Positions 41,835 to 50,245 of a stretch of DNA of 64,000 bases are shown piece after piece; position 1 is the first letter of the stretch, and each line of letters opens with the position of its first letter. This DNA is from an uncultured Pseudomonadota bacterium. Lineage in GTDB: Bacteria; Pseudomonadota; Gammaproteobacteria; Steroidobacterales; Woeseiaceae. The DNA is taken from the NCBI GenBank assembly GCA_913055625.1, contig CAJXJW010000008.1, forward strand, positions 1-64,000, read 5' to 3'. The notes under the pieces are model-generated. The model was not told the DNA's origin. It worked only from the letters and a program-made list of their open reading frames with translations, and ran no database searches. The translations under genes were made by a program, and so were the position numbers.

Positions 41835-43486
41835 CACGCCGGCGCATCCTTGACGCGCACGACGCGCATCATCCCGGCCTGCATGTGGTAGAGCAGGTGG
41901 CAGTGAAACGCCCAGGGGCCCGGCTCGTTCGCCGTTACGTCGACGGCCAGTCGCTCGGCCGGCTTGACAACGACCGTGTGCTTGCGCGGGTTGCGGCGGC
42001 CGTTGCCGTTCACGAGCTCGACGAACATCCCGTGCAGGTGAATCGGGTGCGACATCATCGTGTCGTTGACGAACTGCAGGCGCACGCGCTCGTCGTAGTC
42101 GAGTTCAATGGGCCCCGAAACTTCCGAGAACTTGTAGCCGTCGAACGACCACATGTAGCGGTGCATGTTGCCGGTGAGGTGCAGTTCGATCGTGCGCGAC
42201 GGCGGCCGGGTATCGGCATTCGGCTCGGTGCTGCGGAGGTCCGTGTACGCGAGCGCCTTGTAGGGCAGATTCTCCAGCCCGACGCCGGGTTCGTGCAGGC
42301 GGCTTGCGGTTACCTCGGCGACGTTGGCCACGCCCGGCCCGCGCCGGTGGTCGTGCGTGACGGGCGGCAGGTCCGCCAGCGGGTCCGTCGGTCCCTGCAT
42401 GGCGTGCCCGTGGTGCATGCCGCCGTGGTCCATGCCCATGTCGGCCATCGTCAGCAACGGCGGTTTCCTCAGTGGCGGGACCGCCGCGATCTCGCCGGCG
42501 CTCGATGTCAGCGTCCCGCGCACGTAGCCGCTACGGTCCGAGGATTCGCACATGATCGTCCATGCACCTTCGCCCGGTTCGACGACGACATCGTAGGTTT
42601 CCGCGGTGCCGATCTGGAACTCGCCGACGTCAACGGGCTCGACGTCCTGGCCGTCGGCCTGCACGACGCGCATCGTGAGCCCCGGAATGCGAACATTGAA
42701 AAACGACATCGCCGACCCGTTGATGAACCGAAGCCGGACGCGCTCGCCAGGCTCGAAAAGCCCGGTCCAGTTCATCGCGGCATCGCGCCCGTTCATCAGG
42801 TAGGTGTACGTGGCGGCACCCACGTCCGCGATATCGGACTTCGACATGCGCATGCGCGCCCACGCGTCGAACGGTGCCTGTCCCGCGACGCGGTTGCGGT
42901 TGTAGTAGTCGTCCGCGACCTTGAGGTTGGCGAGTACCCGGGCCGGGTCCTCGAACGTCCAGTCCGACAACAGGACCACGTACTCGCGGTCGAACGCGAC
43001 GGCATTCCGGCCGGCGGGGTCGATGACGAGGGGCCCGTACACGCCCACCTGCTCCTGCAGGCCCGAATGGCTGTGATACCAGTACGTGCCGTGCTGGCGA
43101 ACGCGAAAACGGTAGGTGAACGTTTCACCCGGCGCGATCCCGTCGTAGCTGATGCCGGGAACGCCGTCCATGTTGCTCGGCAACAGCAGGCCGTGCCAGT
43201 GAATCGACGAGTCTTCGTCGAGCGTGTTGGTGACGTTCAGGACGACGTCCTGGCCTTCGCGCAGGCGGACCAGCGGTCCGGGGACCGTGCCATTGATGCC
43301 GGCAGCGGTCCCGCGCCGGTCGCCGAACGTCACCGGTGCAGGACCGATGGTCAGGTCCCAGGCGTCCTGTGCGGCGGCGATTTCTGTAGCCCGGCTGGTC
43401 GCCCAGGCGGGCAGCGGCAGGCTGGCCGCGCCGCCCGCGAATGCGGCAACGCGCAGTCCGTGGGCGAGAAATTGCCGCCTATGCAT
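41834..43486 (-). CDS. copA: Copper-resistance multicopper oxidase CopA
   Basis: A 550-residue periplasmic multicopper oxidase. The twin-arginine leader is HRRQFLAHGLRVAAFAGG. Copper-ligand motifs are SIHWHGLLL, TYWYHSHSG, HPIHLHGMF and AFHCHLLYHMQAGM. A Met/His cluster (MADMGMDHGGMHHGHAM, about 345-365) is the copper-binding insert of CopA/PcoA. It probably oxidises Cu(I) or catechol-like chelators in the periplasm. No copC, copD or sensor-regulator genes are next to it, so regulation is elsewhere. The start overlaps the end of a DUF465 gene by eight bases. Confidence 0.95.
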   Translation of the reverse strand: MHRRQFLAHGLRVAAFAGGAASLPLPAWATSRATEIAAAQDAWDLTIGPAPVTFGDRRGTAAGINGTVPGPLVRLREGQDVVLNVTNTLDEDSSIHWHGLLLPSNMDGVPGISYDGIAPGETFTYRFRVRQHGTYWYHSHSGLQEQVGVYGPLVIDPAGRNAVAFDREYVVLLSDWTFEDPARVLANLKVADDYYNRNRVAGQAPFDAWARMRMSKSDIADVGAATYTYLMNGRDAAMNWTGLFEPGERVRLRFINGSAMSFFNVRIPGLTMRVVQADGQDVEPVDVGEFQIGTAETYDVVVEPGEGAWTIMCESSDRSGYVRGTLTSSAGEIAAVPPLRKPPLLTMADMGMDHGGMHHGHAMQGPTDPLADLPPVTHDHRRGPGVANVAEVTASRLHEPGVGLENLPYKALAYTDLRSTEPNADTRPPSRTIELHLTGNMHRYMWSFDGYKFSEVSGPIELDYDERVRLQFVNDTMMSHPIHLHGMFVELVNGNGRRNPRKHTVVVKPAERLAVDVTANEPGPWAFHCHLLYHMQAGMMRVVRVKDAPA

Positions 43487-43694
43487 CGAGGTCGGGAATC
43501 AGTTCACTCTCGAGGTTCGCGATCATGTCCTTGAGGACCAGCTTGCGCTTCTTCAGGCGCCGGATGCGGAGTTGGTCGACCAGCGGGTCGTGCTGCAGCT
43601 TGTCGATGAGGTAGTCGAGATCACGATGGCTGACACGCAACTCGCGGAGGCGTTCCAGCTGTTTGAACGTGTCCAGGTCGACATTGTCGGGCAT
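43479..43694 (-). CDS. DUF465 (YdcH-like) small protein
   Basis: A 71-residue, highly charged helical-hairpin protein with the DUF465 pattern: LRVSHRDLDYLIDKL, then the basic stretch RRLKKRKLVLKDMIANLE. Members are small cytoplasmic proteins of unknown role. The stop codon lies inside the start region of copA, an eight-base overlap, and cysQ lies ten bases upstream. It might simply couple cysQ and copA expression. Confidence 0.88.
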   Translation of the reverse strand: MPDNVDLDTFKQLERLRELRVSHRDLDYLIDKLQHDPLVDQLRIRRLKKRKLVLKDMIANLESELIPDLDA

Positions 43695-43704
43695 GTCTAC
43701 AACG

Positions 43705-44508
43705 CTACTCCCGTTCGGGTAACAGTGCCAGCCAGTCGCGATCAGCGGCGCCGACGACCACGAACCACGGGTTCAGGATATCTTCCTTACGATTATAGGT
43801 CAGCGGCCGTCCGTCGGCGGTGACGACCTTGCCGCCGGCCTGTTCCACCACGGCTTGCGCCGCGGCTGTGTCCCACTCGGACGTGGGCCCGAGTCTCGGG
43901 TACACGTCGGCGCCGCCTTCCGCGACCACGCAGAACTTCAGCGAGCTGCCCATCGGCACCATGTCGAATTCGCCCAGCCTGTCGAGGAAGTGGTCCAGGC
44001 TCTTGCCACGGTGCGAGCGGCTGCCCACCACCCGCGGCGGGTCACCCGCCTTTTTCGCCACGTGAATGCGCCGCGGCTTGTCGCCGGCTTCCCGCTTCTC
44101 GGAGCCGTGGCCCTCGCACCCGGCGTAGGTCACGTCGAGCGCCGGCACGTGGACGACGCCCAGCACGGGCTGGTGCTGGACGATCAGCGCGATGTTGACC
44201 GTGAACTCTCCATTGCGATTGACGAACTCCTTCGTGCCGTCCAGCGGGTCGATCAGCCAGTAGCGGTGCCAGTGCTTGCGCTCCTCGAATGCGGCGAGGC
44301 CGCCTTCCTCGGACAGGATCGGAATGTCCGGCGCGAGTTCCGACAACCCGGCGGCAATCGTGCGGTGCGAGGCAAGGTCTGCCTGCGTGAGCGGCGAGTC
44401 GTCGTCCTTGCTTTGCACGTCGAAGTCGGTCGCGTAGACTTCCATGATGCGCTTGCCGGCAGCTTCGGCCAGTTCGACGAGCGGCTCTATCAGTTCCTGG
44501 TAGTTCAT
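43705..44508 (-). CDS. cysQ: 3'(2'),5'-bisphosphate nucleotidase CysQ
   Basis: A 267-residue inositol-monophosphatase-fold phosphatase. Metal-site motifs are SEEGG, LIDPLDGTKEFVNRNGEFTVNIAL and EWDTAAAQAVVEQAGG. CysQ hydrolyses 3'-phosphoadenosine 5'-phosphate to AMP, recycling the by-product of sulfate assimilation. Length equals E. coli CysQ (246) with a slightly longer C-terminus. It diverges from yrfG over 40 bases. Confidence 0.95.
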   Translation of the reverse strand: MNYQELIEPLVELAEAAGKRIMEVYATDFDVQSKDDDSPLTQADLASHRTIAAGLSELAPDIPILSEEGGLAAFEERKHWHRYWLIDPLDGTKEFVNRNGEFTVNIALIVQHQPVLGVVHVPALDVTYAGCEGHGSEKREAGDKPRRIHVAKKAGDPPRVVGSRSHRGKSLDHFLDRLGEFDMVPMGSSLKFCVVAEGGADVYPRLGPTSEWDTAAAQAVVEQAGGKVVTADGRPLTYNRKEDILNPWFVVVGAADRDWLALLPERE

Positions 44509-44548
44509 CCCTGTTCCTCGTGCCGGGGCGGTCGCGCAGTATAAGACA

Positions 44549-45211
44549 GTGGAATACGATCTCGAAACCCTGCTCGATCAGTGCGACACGCTGATGCTTG
44601 ATATGGATGGCACCGTGCTCGATCTCGCGTTCGATAACTTCATGTGGCTGGAGCACGTGCCGGAACGTTATGCCGCGCTGAACGCGATGCATCCCGACGA
44701 GGCGCGCTCGATGTTGTACGCGCGGTTTCGCGAGATGCAGGGGCGGCTCGAGTGGTACTGCCTCGACCACTGGAGCGAACTGCTCGGCCTCGACATCGCG
44801 GGCCTGCACCGTGCCCAGAATCACCGCATCGGCTACCTGCCGGGCGCCGAAGGTTTCCTGTCGCGCGTCCGCGAACACAAGCTGCGCCTTCTGCTCGTGA
44901 CCAACTCGCATGCGGATACGCTGTCGATCAAGGATGAGGTCACCGGCATTACCGCGCACTTCGACGGGGTGTACAGCTCGCACAGCTTCGGCGTACCGAA
45001 GGAGCGACAGGAGTTCTGGCAGTCCCTGCAGGCCGCCGAGGACTTCGACCCGGGCCGGACGCTGTTCGTGGACGACACGGCCGCGGTGCTCGCGAGCGCG
45101 CGCGATTTCGGTGTGCGGAACCTGCTGGAAATCGCGCGGCCGGACACGTCTCGCCCGGCTCGCCGGAGCGACGAGTTCCGGGCTATCGACGCGCTGGAAG
45201 ACCTGGCCTGA
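44549..45211 (+). CDS. yrfG: GMP/IMP 5'-nucleotidase YrfG-like HAD hydrolase
   Basis: A 220-residue HAD-superfamily IA hydrolase with motif I LMLDMDGTVLDL, motif II LLVTNSH, the lysine in FGVPKERQEFW, and motif III TLFVDDTAAVL. The long first insertion (FDNFMWLEHVPERYAAL) is the cap region of YrfG. E. coli YrfG dephosphorylates GMP and IMP. Translation begins at a GTG (44549) close to the divergent cysQ. Confidence 0.88.
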   Translation: MEYDLETLLDQCDTLMLDMDGTVLDLAFDNFMWLEHVPERYAALNAMHPDEARSMLYARFREMQGRLEWYCLDHWSELLGLDIAGLHRAQNHRIGYLPGAEGFLSRVREHKLRLLLVTNSHADTLSIKDEVTGITAHFDGVYSSHSFGVPKERQEFWQSLQAAEDFDPGRTLFVDDTAAVLASARDFGVRNLLEIARPDTSRPARRSDEFRAIDALEDLA

Positions 45212-45233
45212 CTGGCTGGCGGGGCGCCGTCGC

Positions 45234-46517
45234 TCAGGACGGCTTACGGGTACGACGGCGGCGCGGCGGACCGCCGCCATCGCGGGGCTTGCCCTTTCCC
45301 GAGCGGCCCTGCGACGGCCGCCGCGGCATCCGTTTCGGCTTCTCGAGCTTCGGCAGGTCATCGGCCGAATAGTTCGCGACCGGGATCTTGTGCCCGATGT
45401 ACTCCTCGATGTCGGGCAGCGAGATCGCGTAGGTCTCGCAGCCGAAGCTGATCGCGTCGCCCGACGCGCCCGCCCGCGCCGTGCGGCCGATGCGGTGCAC
45501 GTAGTCCTCGGCGTCCTGCGGCAGGTCGTAGTTGATGACGTACTGGACGTCGGGAATGTGCAGCCCGCGGCTCGCGACGTCCGTGCCGATCAGCACCGGC
45601 AGGTCACCGCTCTGGAACTCCATGAGCATGCGTAGCCGCTTCTTCTGCGGCACGTCACCCGAGATCGCCGCGGCTTGCAGGCCATTCGCTTCGAGGTAGG
45701 CCTGCACGCGCTCGGCCTCGCGCTTCATGTTGACGAAGACCATGATGCGCGCGGCGCCCATCTCGCGAATGAGCCCGACGAGCAGCGGCATCTTGTCCTC
45801 GTTCGCCGGGAAGAAGATGGCCTGGCGAACGCGGTCGGCCGTCACCTTGTCCGGCTCGATGCGGACGAGCTCGGGCTCGTTCATGTGTTCGTAGGCGAGT
45901 TCCATGACCCGGTGCGAGAGCGTGGCCGAGAACAGCATGTTCAGCCGCTGGTCTGGCGGCGGCAGGCGCCGCAACAGGTATCGGATGTCCTTGATGAAGC
46001 CCAGGTCGAACATGCGGTCGGCCTCGTCGAGAACCGCGACCTGCACCTGGTCCAGCTTGAACACGCCCTGCTTGTAGTAGTCGATGATGCGGCCCGGCGT
46101 GCCGATCAGGATGTCGATGCCGGCCTCGATGTGCTGGCGCTGCTTGTCATAATCCGTGCCGCCGAAGGCCAGTCCGACGACGAGACCGGTCTCCACGCCG
46201 AGCACCTCGGCGTCGTTCGCGATCTGTACCGCGAGCTCGCGGGTGGGTGCCAGCATGAAGGCGCGCGGCTGCTTGCGGCCCTCCGCGGGGGCCTGGTCGG
46301 CCAGCAGCCGCTGGTAGGTGGCTATGAGGAAGGCAGCCGTCTTGCCGGTGCCCGTTTGTGCCTGCCCGGCGACGTCGTGGTTCTTCAGGGCGATGGGCAG
46401 GGTGCTGGCCTGGATCGGCGTGCAGAACTCGAATCCCGCGTGGCGGATGCCCGCCTGAACACGTGCATCGAGATCAAGACTGTCGAATCTGAGTTCGCTC
46501 AGATGGTTTTCTGACAT
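45234..46517 (-). CDS. rhlB: DEAD-box RNA helicase RhlB
   Basis: A 427-residue DEAD-box helicase. All core motifs are seen: the Q motif (FEFCTPIQASTLP), AQTGTGKTAAF, PTRELAVQIA, TPGRIIDYY, DEADRMFDLGF, SATLSHRV, VFVNMKREAERV, GTDVASRGLHIP and HRIGRTARAG. The basic tail (RRRRTRKPS) and overall order match RhlB, the helicase subunit of the RNA degradosome. It converges with yrfG and diverges from the trxA-rho unit, a common gammaproteobacterial arrangement (rhlB-trxA-rho). Confidence 0.93.
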   Translation of the reverse strand: MSENHLSELRFDSLDLDARVQAGIRHAGFEFCTPIQASTLPIALKNHDVAGQAQTGTGKTAAFLIATYQRLLADQAPAEGRKQPRAFMLAPTRELAVQIANDAEVLGVETGLVVGLAFGGTDYDKQRQHIEAGIDILIGTPGRIIDYYKQGVFKLDQVQVAVLDEADRMFDLGFIKDIRYLLRRLPPPDQRLNMLFSATLSHRVMELAYEHMNEPELVRIEPDKVTADRVRQAIFFPANEDKMPLLVGLIREMGAARIMVFVNMKREAERVQAYLEANGLQAAAISGDVPQKKRLRMLMEFQSGDLPVLIGTDVASRGLHIPDVQYVINYDLPQDAEDYVHRIGRTARAGASGDAISFGCETYAISLPDIEEYIGHKIPVANYSADDLPKLEKPKRMPRRPSQGRSGKGKPRDGGGPPRRRRTRKPS

Positions 46518-46800
46518 AGGAAAAGGACCAAAAAATGTGGGTTTTAGGCTTGCAAAATGGCTCGCGAAGCGGTCAAATTACTTGTAATTCGACGCGACAC
46601 TCGTCGCTCCCGCCACTTTCGCTGAAGTCACTCAGACCGAATCCAGAAAGAAGCCGGAACAGAACTCGCTGTTTAGCTGCGACAGTGTGCCTGATAGATA
46701 AGGCAGCGTCATCCATTTTGCAATGCCGCCTGGCCCGGGGGAAACGCCGGACGGCATGACCAATCCCTAAAAAACCACGTCTCGATCAGAGGAGGTAAGC
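46518..46800. promoter_or_regulatory. rhlB / trxA-rho divergent leader region
   Basis: A gene-free 283-base spacer, less GC-rich than its surroundings, between divergent rhlB and trxA. It ends in a very strong ribosome binding site (GAGGAGGTAAGC) before trxA. Promoters for both directions must lie here, but no convincing -35/-10 pair was identified. Confidence 0.5.
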
Positions 46801-47127
46801 GTGAGCGACAGGATCGTGCACACGAGCGACAGTGGATTCGAATCGGACGTCCTCGCGTCCGACAAGCCGGTTCTTCTGGACTTCTGGGCCGAATGGTGCG
46901 GTCCGTGCAAGATGATTGCGCCGTTGCTCGACGAAGCAGCGGACGAATACGGGGACAAGCTGTCCGTCGTCAAGATCAACATCGACGAGAACCCGAACAC
47001 GCCTCAGAAGTTCGGCATCCGCAGCATTCCCACGCTAATGATTTTCAAGAACGGCGCCCCCCAGGCGCAAAAACTCGGTGCGATGTCGAAGTCGCAACTC
47101 GTCGAATTCCTGGAAAGTAATCTGTGA
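46801..47127 (+). CDS. trxA: Thioredoxin
   Basis: A 108-residue thioredoxin 1 homologue with the redox motif [15 protein letters not shown], the cis-Pro loop RSIPTLMIF and conserved KINIDENP. It reduces protein disulfides in the cytoplasm and supplies electrons to reductases. GTG start 46801 follows GGAGGTAAGC at ideal spacing. Its stop overlaps the likely GTG start of rho by two bases. Confidence 0.97.
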   Translation: MSDRIVHTSDSGFESDVLASDKPVLLDFWAEWCGPCKMIAPLLDEAADEYGDKLSVVKINIDENPNTPQKFGIRSIPTLMIFKNGAPQAQKLGAMSKSQLVEFLESNL

Positions 47128-48557
47128 GAGGGTACTTGGGCAATCAAACGAAGAGCCGGCCAAACAAATCCGGCAACAAGGGCAAGGGCAACTCGAATCG
47201 GCGCCGTCGGCGTCGACCGCAATCGGACGAGTTTCCCGATGACGACGGCAGCAGCCTCGAGGTAATCCCGCCGGAGCAACTCGAAGCCAGCAAGAACGTG
47301 ATGAACCTGTCGGAGCTCAAGAACCGACCGGCTGCCGCGCTCGTCGAGCTCGGGGAGTCCCTGGGGCTCGAGAACCTCGCGCGTTCGCGCAAGCAGGACA
47401 TCATCTTTTCGGTTCTGAAAGAACACGCGAAGAACGGCGAGGACATCTACGGGGAAGGCGTGCTGGAGATCCTGCAGGACGGCTTCGGCTTCCTGCGATC
47501 GCCGGACGGTTCTTATCTCGCCGGACCCGACGATATTTACGTGAGCCCGTCGCAGATCCGCCGCTTTGCCCTGCGGACCGGTGATACGGTTTCCGGCCTG
47601 ATCCGGCCGCCGAAAGACGGCGAGCGCTACTTCGCGCTGCTGAAGGTCGGCCAGATCAACCACGACGCGCCCGAGAACGCCCGCTCCAAGGTGCTGTTCG
47701 AAAACCTGACGCCGCTGTTCCCGAAGGACCGGCTGAAGCTCGAACAGGGCAATGGCAGCACGGAAGACCTCACGGCGCGCATCATCGATATGGTCGCGCC
47801 CATCGGCAAGGGCCAGCGCGGCCTGATCGTTTCACCGCCGAAGGCCGGTAAGACCATGCTGCTGCAGAACATCGCGTCGGCCATCGCGGCGAACAATCCC
47901 GAAGTCGACCTGATGGTCCTGCTCATCGACGAGCGGCCGGAAGAAGTGACCGAGATGGAGCGTACGGTACGCGGCGAAGTCGTGTCGTCGACGTTCGACG
48001 AGCCGGCAAGCCGGCACGTGCAAGTGGCCGACATGGTCATCGAGAAGGCCAAGCGCCTCGTTGAGCACAAGCGCGACGTCGTGATCCTGCTCGATTCCAT
48101 CACGCGTCTCGCGCGCGCCTACAACACCGTCGTCCCGTCGTCGGGCAAGGTGCTGACGGGCGGTGTCGACGCGAACGCGTTGCACCGGCCGAAGCGCTTC
48201 TTCGGCGCGGCGCGCAACATCGAGGAGGGCGGTAGCCTGACGATTCTCGCCACGGCGCTGATCGACACCGGCTCCAAGATGGACGAGGTGATCTACGAGG
48301 AATTCAAGGGCACCGGCAACATGGAGATCCACCTGGATCGCCGTATCGCCGAGAAGCGCGTGTTCCCGGCGATCAACATCAACCGTTCCGGTACGCGCAA
48401 GGAAGAGCTGCTGACCGATCCGGACGAGCTGCAGAAGATGTGGGTACTGCGTAAGGTGTTGCACCCCATGGACGAGCTCGCGGCGATCGAGTTCCTGCTG
48501 AATAAGCTGCAGGACACCAAGACGAACGCCCAGTTCTTCGAGGCGATGAAGCGCTAG
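47124..48557 (+). CDS. rho: Transcription termination factor Rho
   Basis: The hexameric RNA-dependent ATPase that ends transcription. Conserved parts are [26 protein letters not shown] (RNA-binding domain), the P-loop [24 protein letters not shown], and the Q- and R-loops around [16 protein letters not shown]. From GTG 47124 it has 477 residues, including about 59 N-terminal residues rich in Asn, Lys and Arg ([14 protein letters not shown]). From ATG 47301 it would have 418, the E. coli length. The GTG overlaps the trxA stop (GTGA), the extension is in frame and in normal codon use, and ATG 47301 lacks a ribosome binding site, so the longer form is preferred. Rho with basic, disordered N-terminal extensions is known in related groups. 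Confidence 0.96.
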   Translation: MRGYLGNQTKSRPNKSGNKGKGNSNRRRRRRPQSDEFPDDDGSSLEVIPPEQLEASKNVMNLSELKNRPAAALVELGESLGLENLARSRKQDIIFSVLKEHAKNGEDIYGEGVLEILQDGFGFLRSPDGSYLAGPDDIYVSPSQIRRFALRTGDTVSGLIRPPKDGERYFALLKVGQINHDAPENARSKVLFENLTPLFPKDRLKLEQGNGSTEDLTARIIDMVAPIGKGQRGLIVSPPKAGKTMLLQNIASAIAANNPEVDLMVLLIDERPEEVTEMERTVRGEVVSSTFDEPASRHVQVADMVIEKAKRLVEHKRDVVILLDSITRLARAYNTVVPSSGKVLTGGVDANALHRPKRFFGAARNIEEGGSLTILATALIDTGSKMDEVIYEEFKGTGNMEIHLDRRIAEKRVFPAININRSGTRKEELLTDPDELQKMWVLRKVLHPMDELAAIEFLLNKLQDTKTNAQFFEAMKR

Positions 48558-48567
48558 AGAACGGCTG

Positions 48568-48979
48568 TCAGGCCTGGCCGGTGACCTTGCGCGCGTATTG
48601 CGGAAGGTCGTCGGCAATGACCACCCACGGCGCCTTGTCTTCGACCCAGATGTGCGCGCGGAGGACGATGTCCTCCGCGTCCTCGATGCTTGGCCAGCGT
48701 CACGTCGATCTCGCCAGGTCGCGCCGTGTGCGCATAGGTGAGCGACGAGCCGCAGTGACCACAGAAGCCGCGGGTGACCCCGGGCGATGACTGGTACTCG
48801 GTAATGACGCCGTCCGTGATCCGCATGACATCCACGGCGAACGTCGCCCAGCTCACGAAGGCTGCGCCGGCCGCGCGCTGGCAACTGTGGCAGTGGCAAT
48901 GGCAGGCGTACAGCGGGCTGTCTTCCAGCCGGAACCTTACGAAGCCGCAAAAGCAGCGGCCGCTGTACGCGCTGGCCAT
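48568..48979 (-). pseudogene. GFA-family protein gene with one-base frameshift
   Basis: A glutathione-dependent formaldehyde-activating (GFA) family gene. The N-terminal two thirds read normally (GRCFCGFVRFR, CHCHSCQRAAG, FCGHCGSSL, the zinc-binding cysteines). At about 48690 the frame breaks. Removing one T from the TT at 48690-48691 restores a normal ending (SIEDAEDIVLRAHIWVEDK, then a stop at 48568-48570). As sequenced, the protein reads into a nonsense tail ending at 48554, into the rho 3' end. It is either a true recent frameshift or a sequencing error. GFA proteins bind two zinc ions and may act on glutathione adducts. Confidence 0.8.
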
Positions 48980-48988
48980 GGCGGTCGG

Positions 48989-49354
48989 TCAGGCCTCCTT
49001 GGGATTCGGGCCGTACTGGTTGTCACCCGGAGTGCCGTCGAGACAATAGAAGACGAGCAGCACGATCGCGCCGATGAGCGGAATCAGGCAAAGGAGCATC
49101 CACCAGCCGCTGCGGCTGGTGTCATGCAGGCGGCGCACGCCGACCGCGATGCTCGGGATCAGGACAGCCAGGCCGTAGATGGTCCCCAGGGTGCCGATGC
49201 CCGATTCGACGTCGTACATGCCGGTCGCAACGTCCACGAATGTCAGTGCAATGGAAATCAGCACGCTGAAGAGGATGAACATCCAGATTTCCTTCCGGCG
49301 CGCCCGGCCGCTGAACACGGCGTACTTCTTCAGGACGGTAAGGTACCAATTCAT
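48989..49354 (-). CDS. DUF805-family membrane protein
   Basis: A 121-residue membrane protein with four predicted helices. It starts with MNWYLTVLKKYAVFSGRARR and has VGVRRLHDTSRSGWWML, the DUF805 (YhaH) signature. The C-terminus is soluble (GDNQYGPNPKEA). Function unknown; family members are widespread inner-membrane proteins. It lies nine bases upstream of the GFA-family gene, same strand. Confidence 0.92.
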   Translation of the reverse strand: MNWYLTVLKKYAVFSGRARRKEIWMFILFSVLISIALTFVDVATGMYDVESGIGTLGTIYGLAVLIPSIAVGVRRLHDTSRSGWWMLLCLIPLIGAIVLLVFYCLDGTPGDNQYGPNPKEA

Positions 49355-49472
49355 GCGTGTCTCCCCTGTTTGAAAATGGGTCCCGTCGGTCGGGAACTTC
49401 TGTTTTTCCTGTTCGGGATCTTAGTCGAATCGACTATTGACGCCAAACGGACGTTACGAACAGCGCTGGCGG

Positions 49473-49943
49473 TCATCCACGTTTCCGCTCGCTGATCCAG
49501 AGCAAGATGTGGCCACGGACGACGACCGTTTCGTTCTCGTCAAAGGCGGTGACAGTGACTTTCAGGTCACCGGGCCTCCAGTCGTCCGGGTCGATCTCCG
49601 CCGTGCCCGTCAGGTTCGTCGCGGCCTTCGCAGGGTATTCGAGCGTCATGCCTTTCGGAATCCAGCGCAGGTGCGCGGGGATCGAGGCCTCGGCACACAC
49701 GCCCATCGCCTTCTCCAGCATGTTGCAGATGGCGATGACGTGCACGGTCCCGATGTGGTTCTGCACGGCTCGGCGCTTGCGCAGCGCGAGCCGGGCGAAA
49801 TTGGGTCGGAGTTCGACGATGCGGGCGCCCGCGGAGCCGAAATATGGCGCCTTGAAGTCCACGAACTTCGAGAAGAGCCAGCGTCCGCCGGGGTAGCGCG
49901 ACAGGCGTTGCCAGGCGGCAAGCGTCGCGTTACCGGACGTCAC
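49473..49943 (-). CDS. DUF4442 hotdog-fold thioesterase-like protein
   Basis: A 156-residue hotdog-fold protein of the DUF4442 (PaaI-like) type. It has RLSRYPGGRWLFSKFVDFKAPYFGSAGARI, then RRAVQNHIGTVHVIAICNMLEKAMG, where the hotdog helix and substrate pocket lie. Likely acts on acyl-CoA thioesters, substrate unknown. The best start is GTG 49943, 13 bases past the stop of the small secreted protein gene; a longer frame to 50144 overlaps that gene in another frame. Confidence 0.82.
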   Translation of the reverse strand: MTSGNATLAAWQRLSRYPGGRWLFSKFVDFKAPYFGSAGARIVELRPNFARLALRKRRAVQNHIGTVHVIAICNMLEKAMGVCAEASIPAHLRWIPKGMTLEYPAKAATNLTGTAEIDPDDWRPGDLKVTVTAFDENETVVVRGHILLWISERKRG

Positions 49944-49956
49944 GGCGAGGTACCGG

Positions 49957-50181
49957 TCAGACCGGACGACGCGGCTGTTCCGTAAACCGGCAGTGGGTCG
50001 CCAATCGCCGCGACTGCGGGCGCAGGAACACATTGTCGCGCGTGTAGCGATAGACGTGGCATTCGCTGACCGACGTGGTTGCGGCGACGGGATCGGGCGG
50101 GTTCGCGCGCGTCGCCGCCGTGGGAGCAAATGCGGACCACGCAATGAGAACGGCGAGCAGCGTCAAAGAGGTTCTTATCAT
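49957..50181 (-). CDS. Small secreted hypothetical protein (74 aa)
   Basis: A 74-residue protein with a clear signal peptide (MIRTSLTLLAVLIAWSAFA). The short mature part has two cysteines (SECHVYRYTRDN and THCRFTEQ) that could form a disulfide. GGGAGG precedes the ATG at good spacing, giving solid support for translation. Exported, small, unknown function. It is followed after 13 bases by the DUF4442 gene. Confidence 0.68.
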   Translation of the reverse strand: MIRTSLTLLAVLIAWSAFAPTAATRANPPDPVAATTSVSECHVYRYTRDNVFLRPQSRRLATHCRFTEQPRRPV

Positions 50182-50245
50182 TATTAGTGCCTCCCTCGTG
50201 ACCCACCGACGATACCACAGCGCCGGCGCGGGAGGCGAACGGTGC

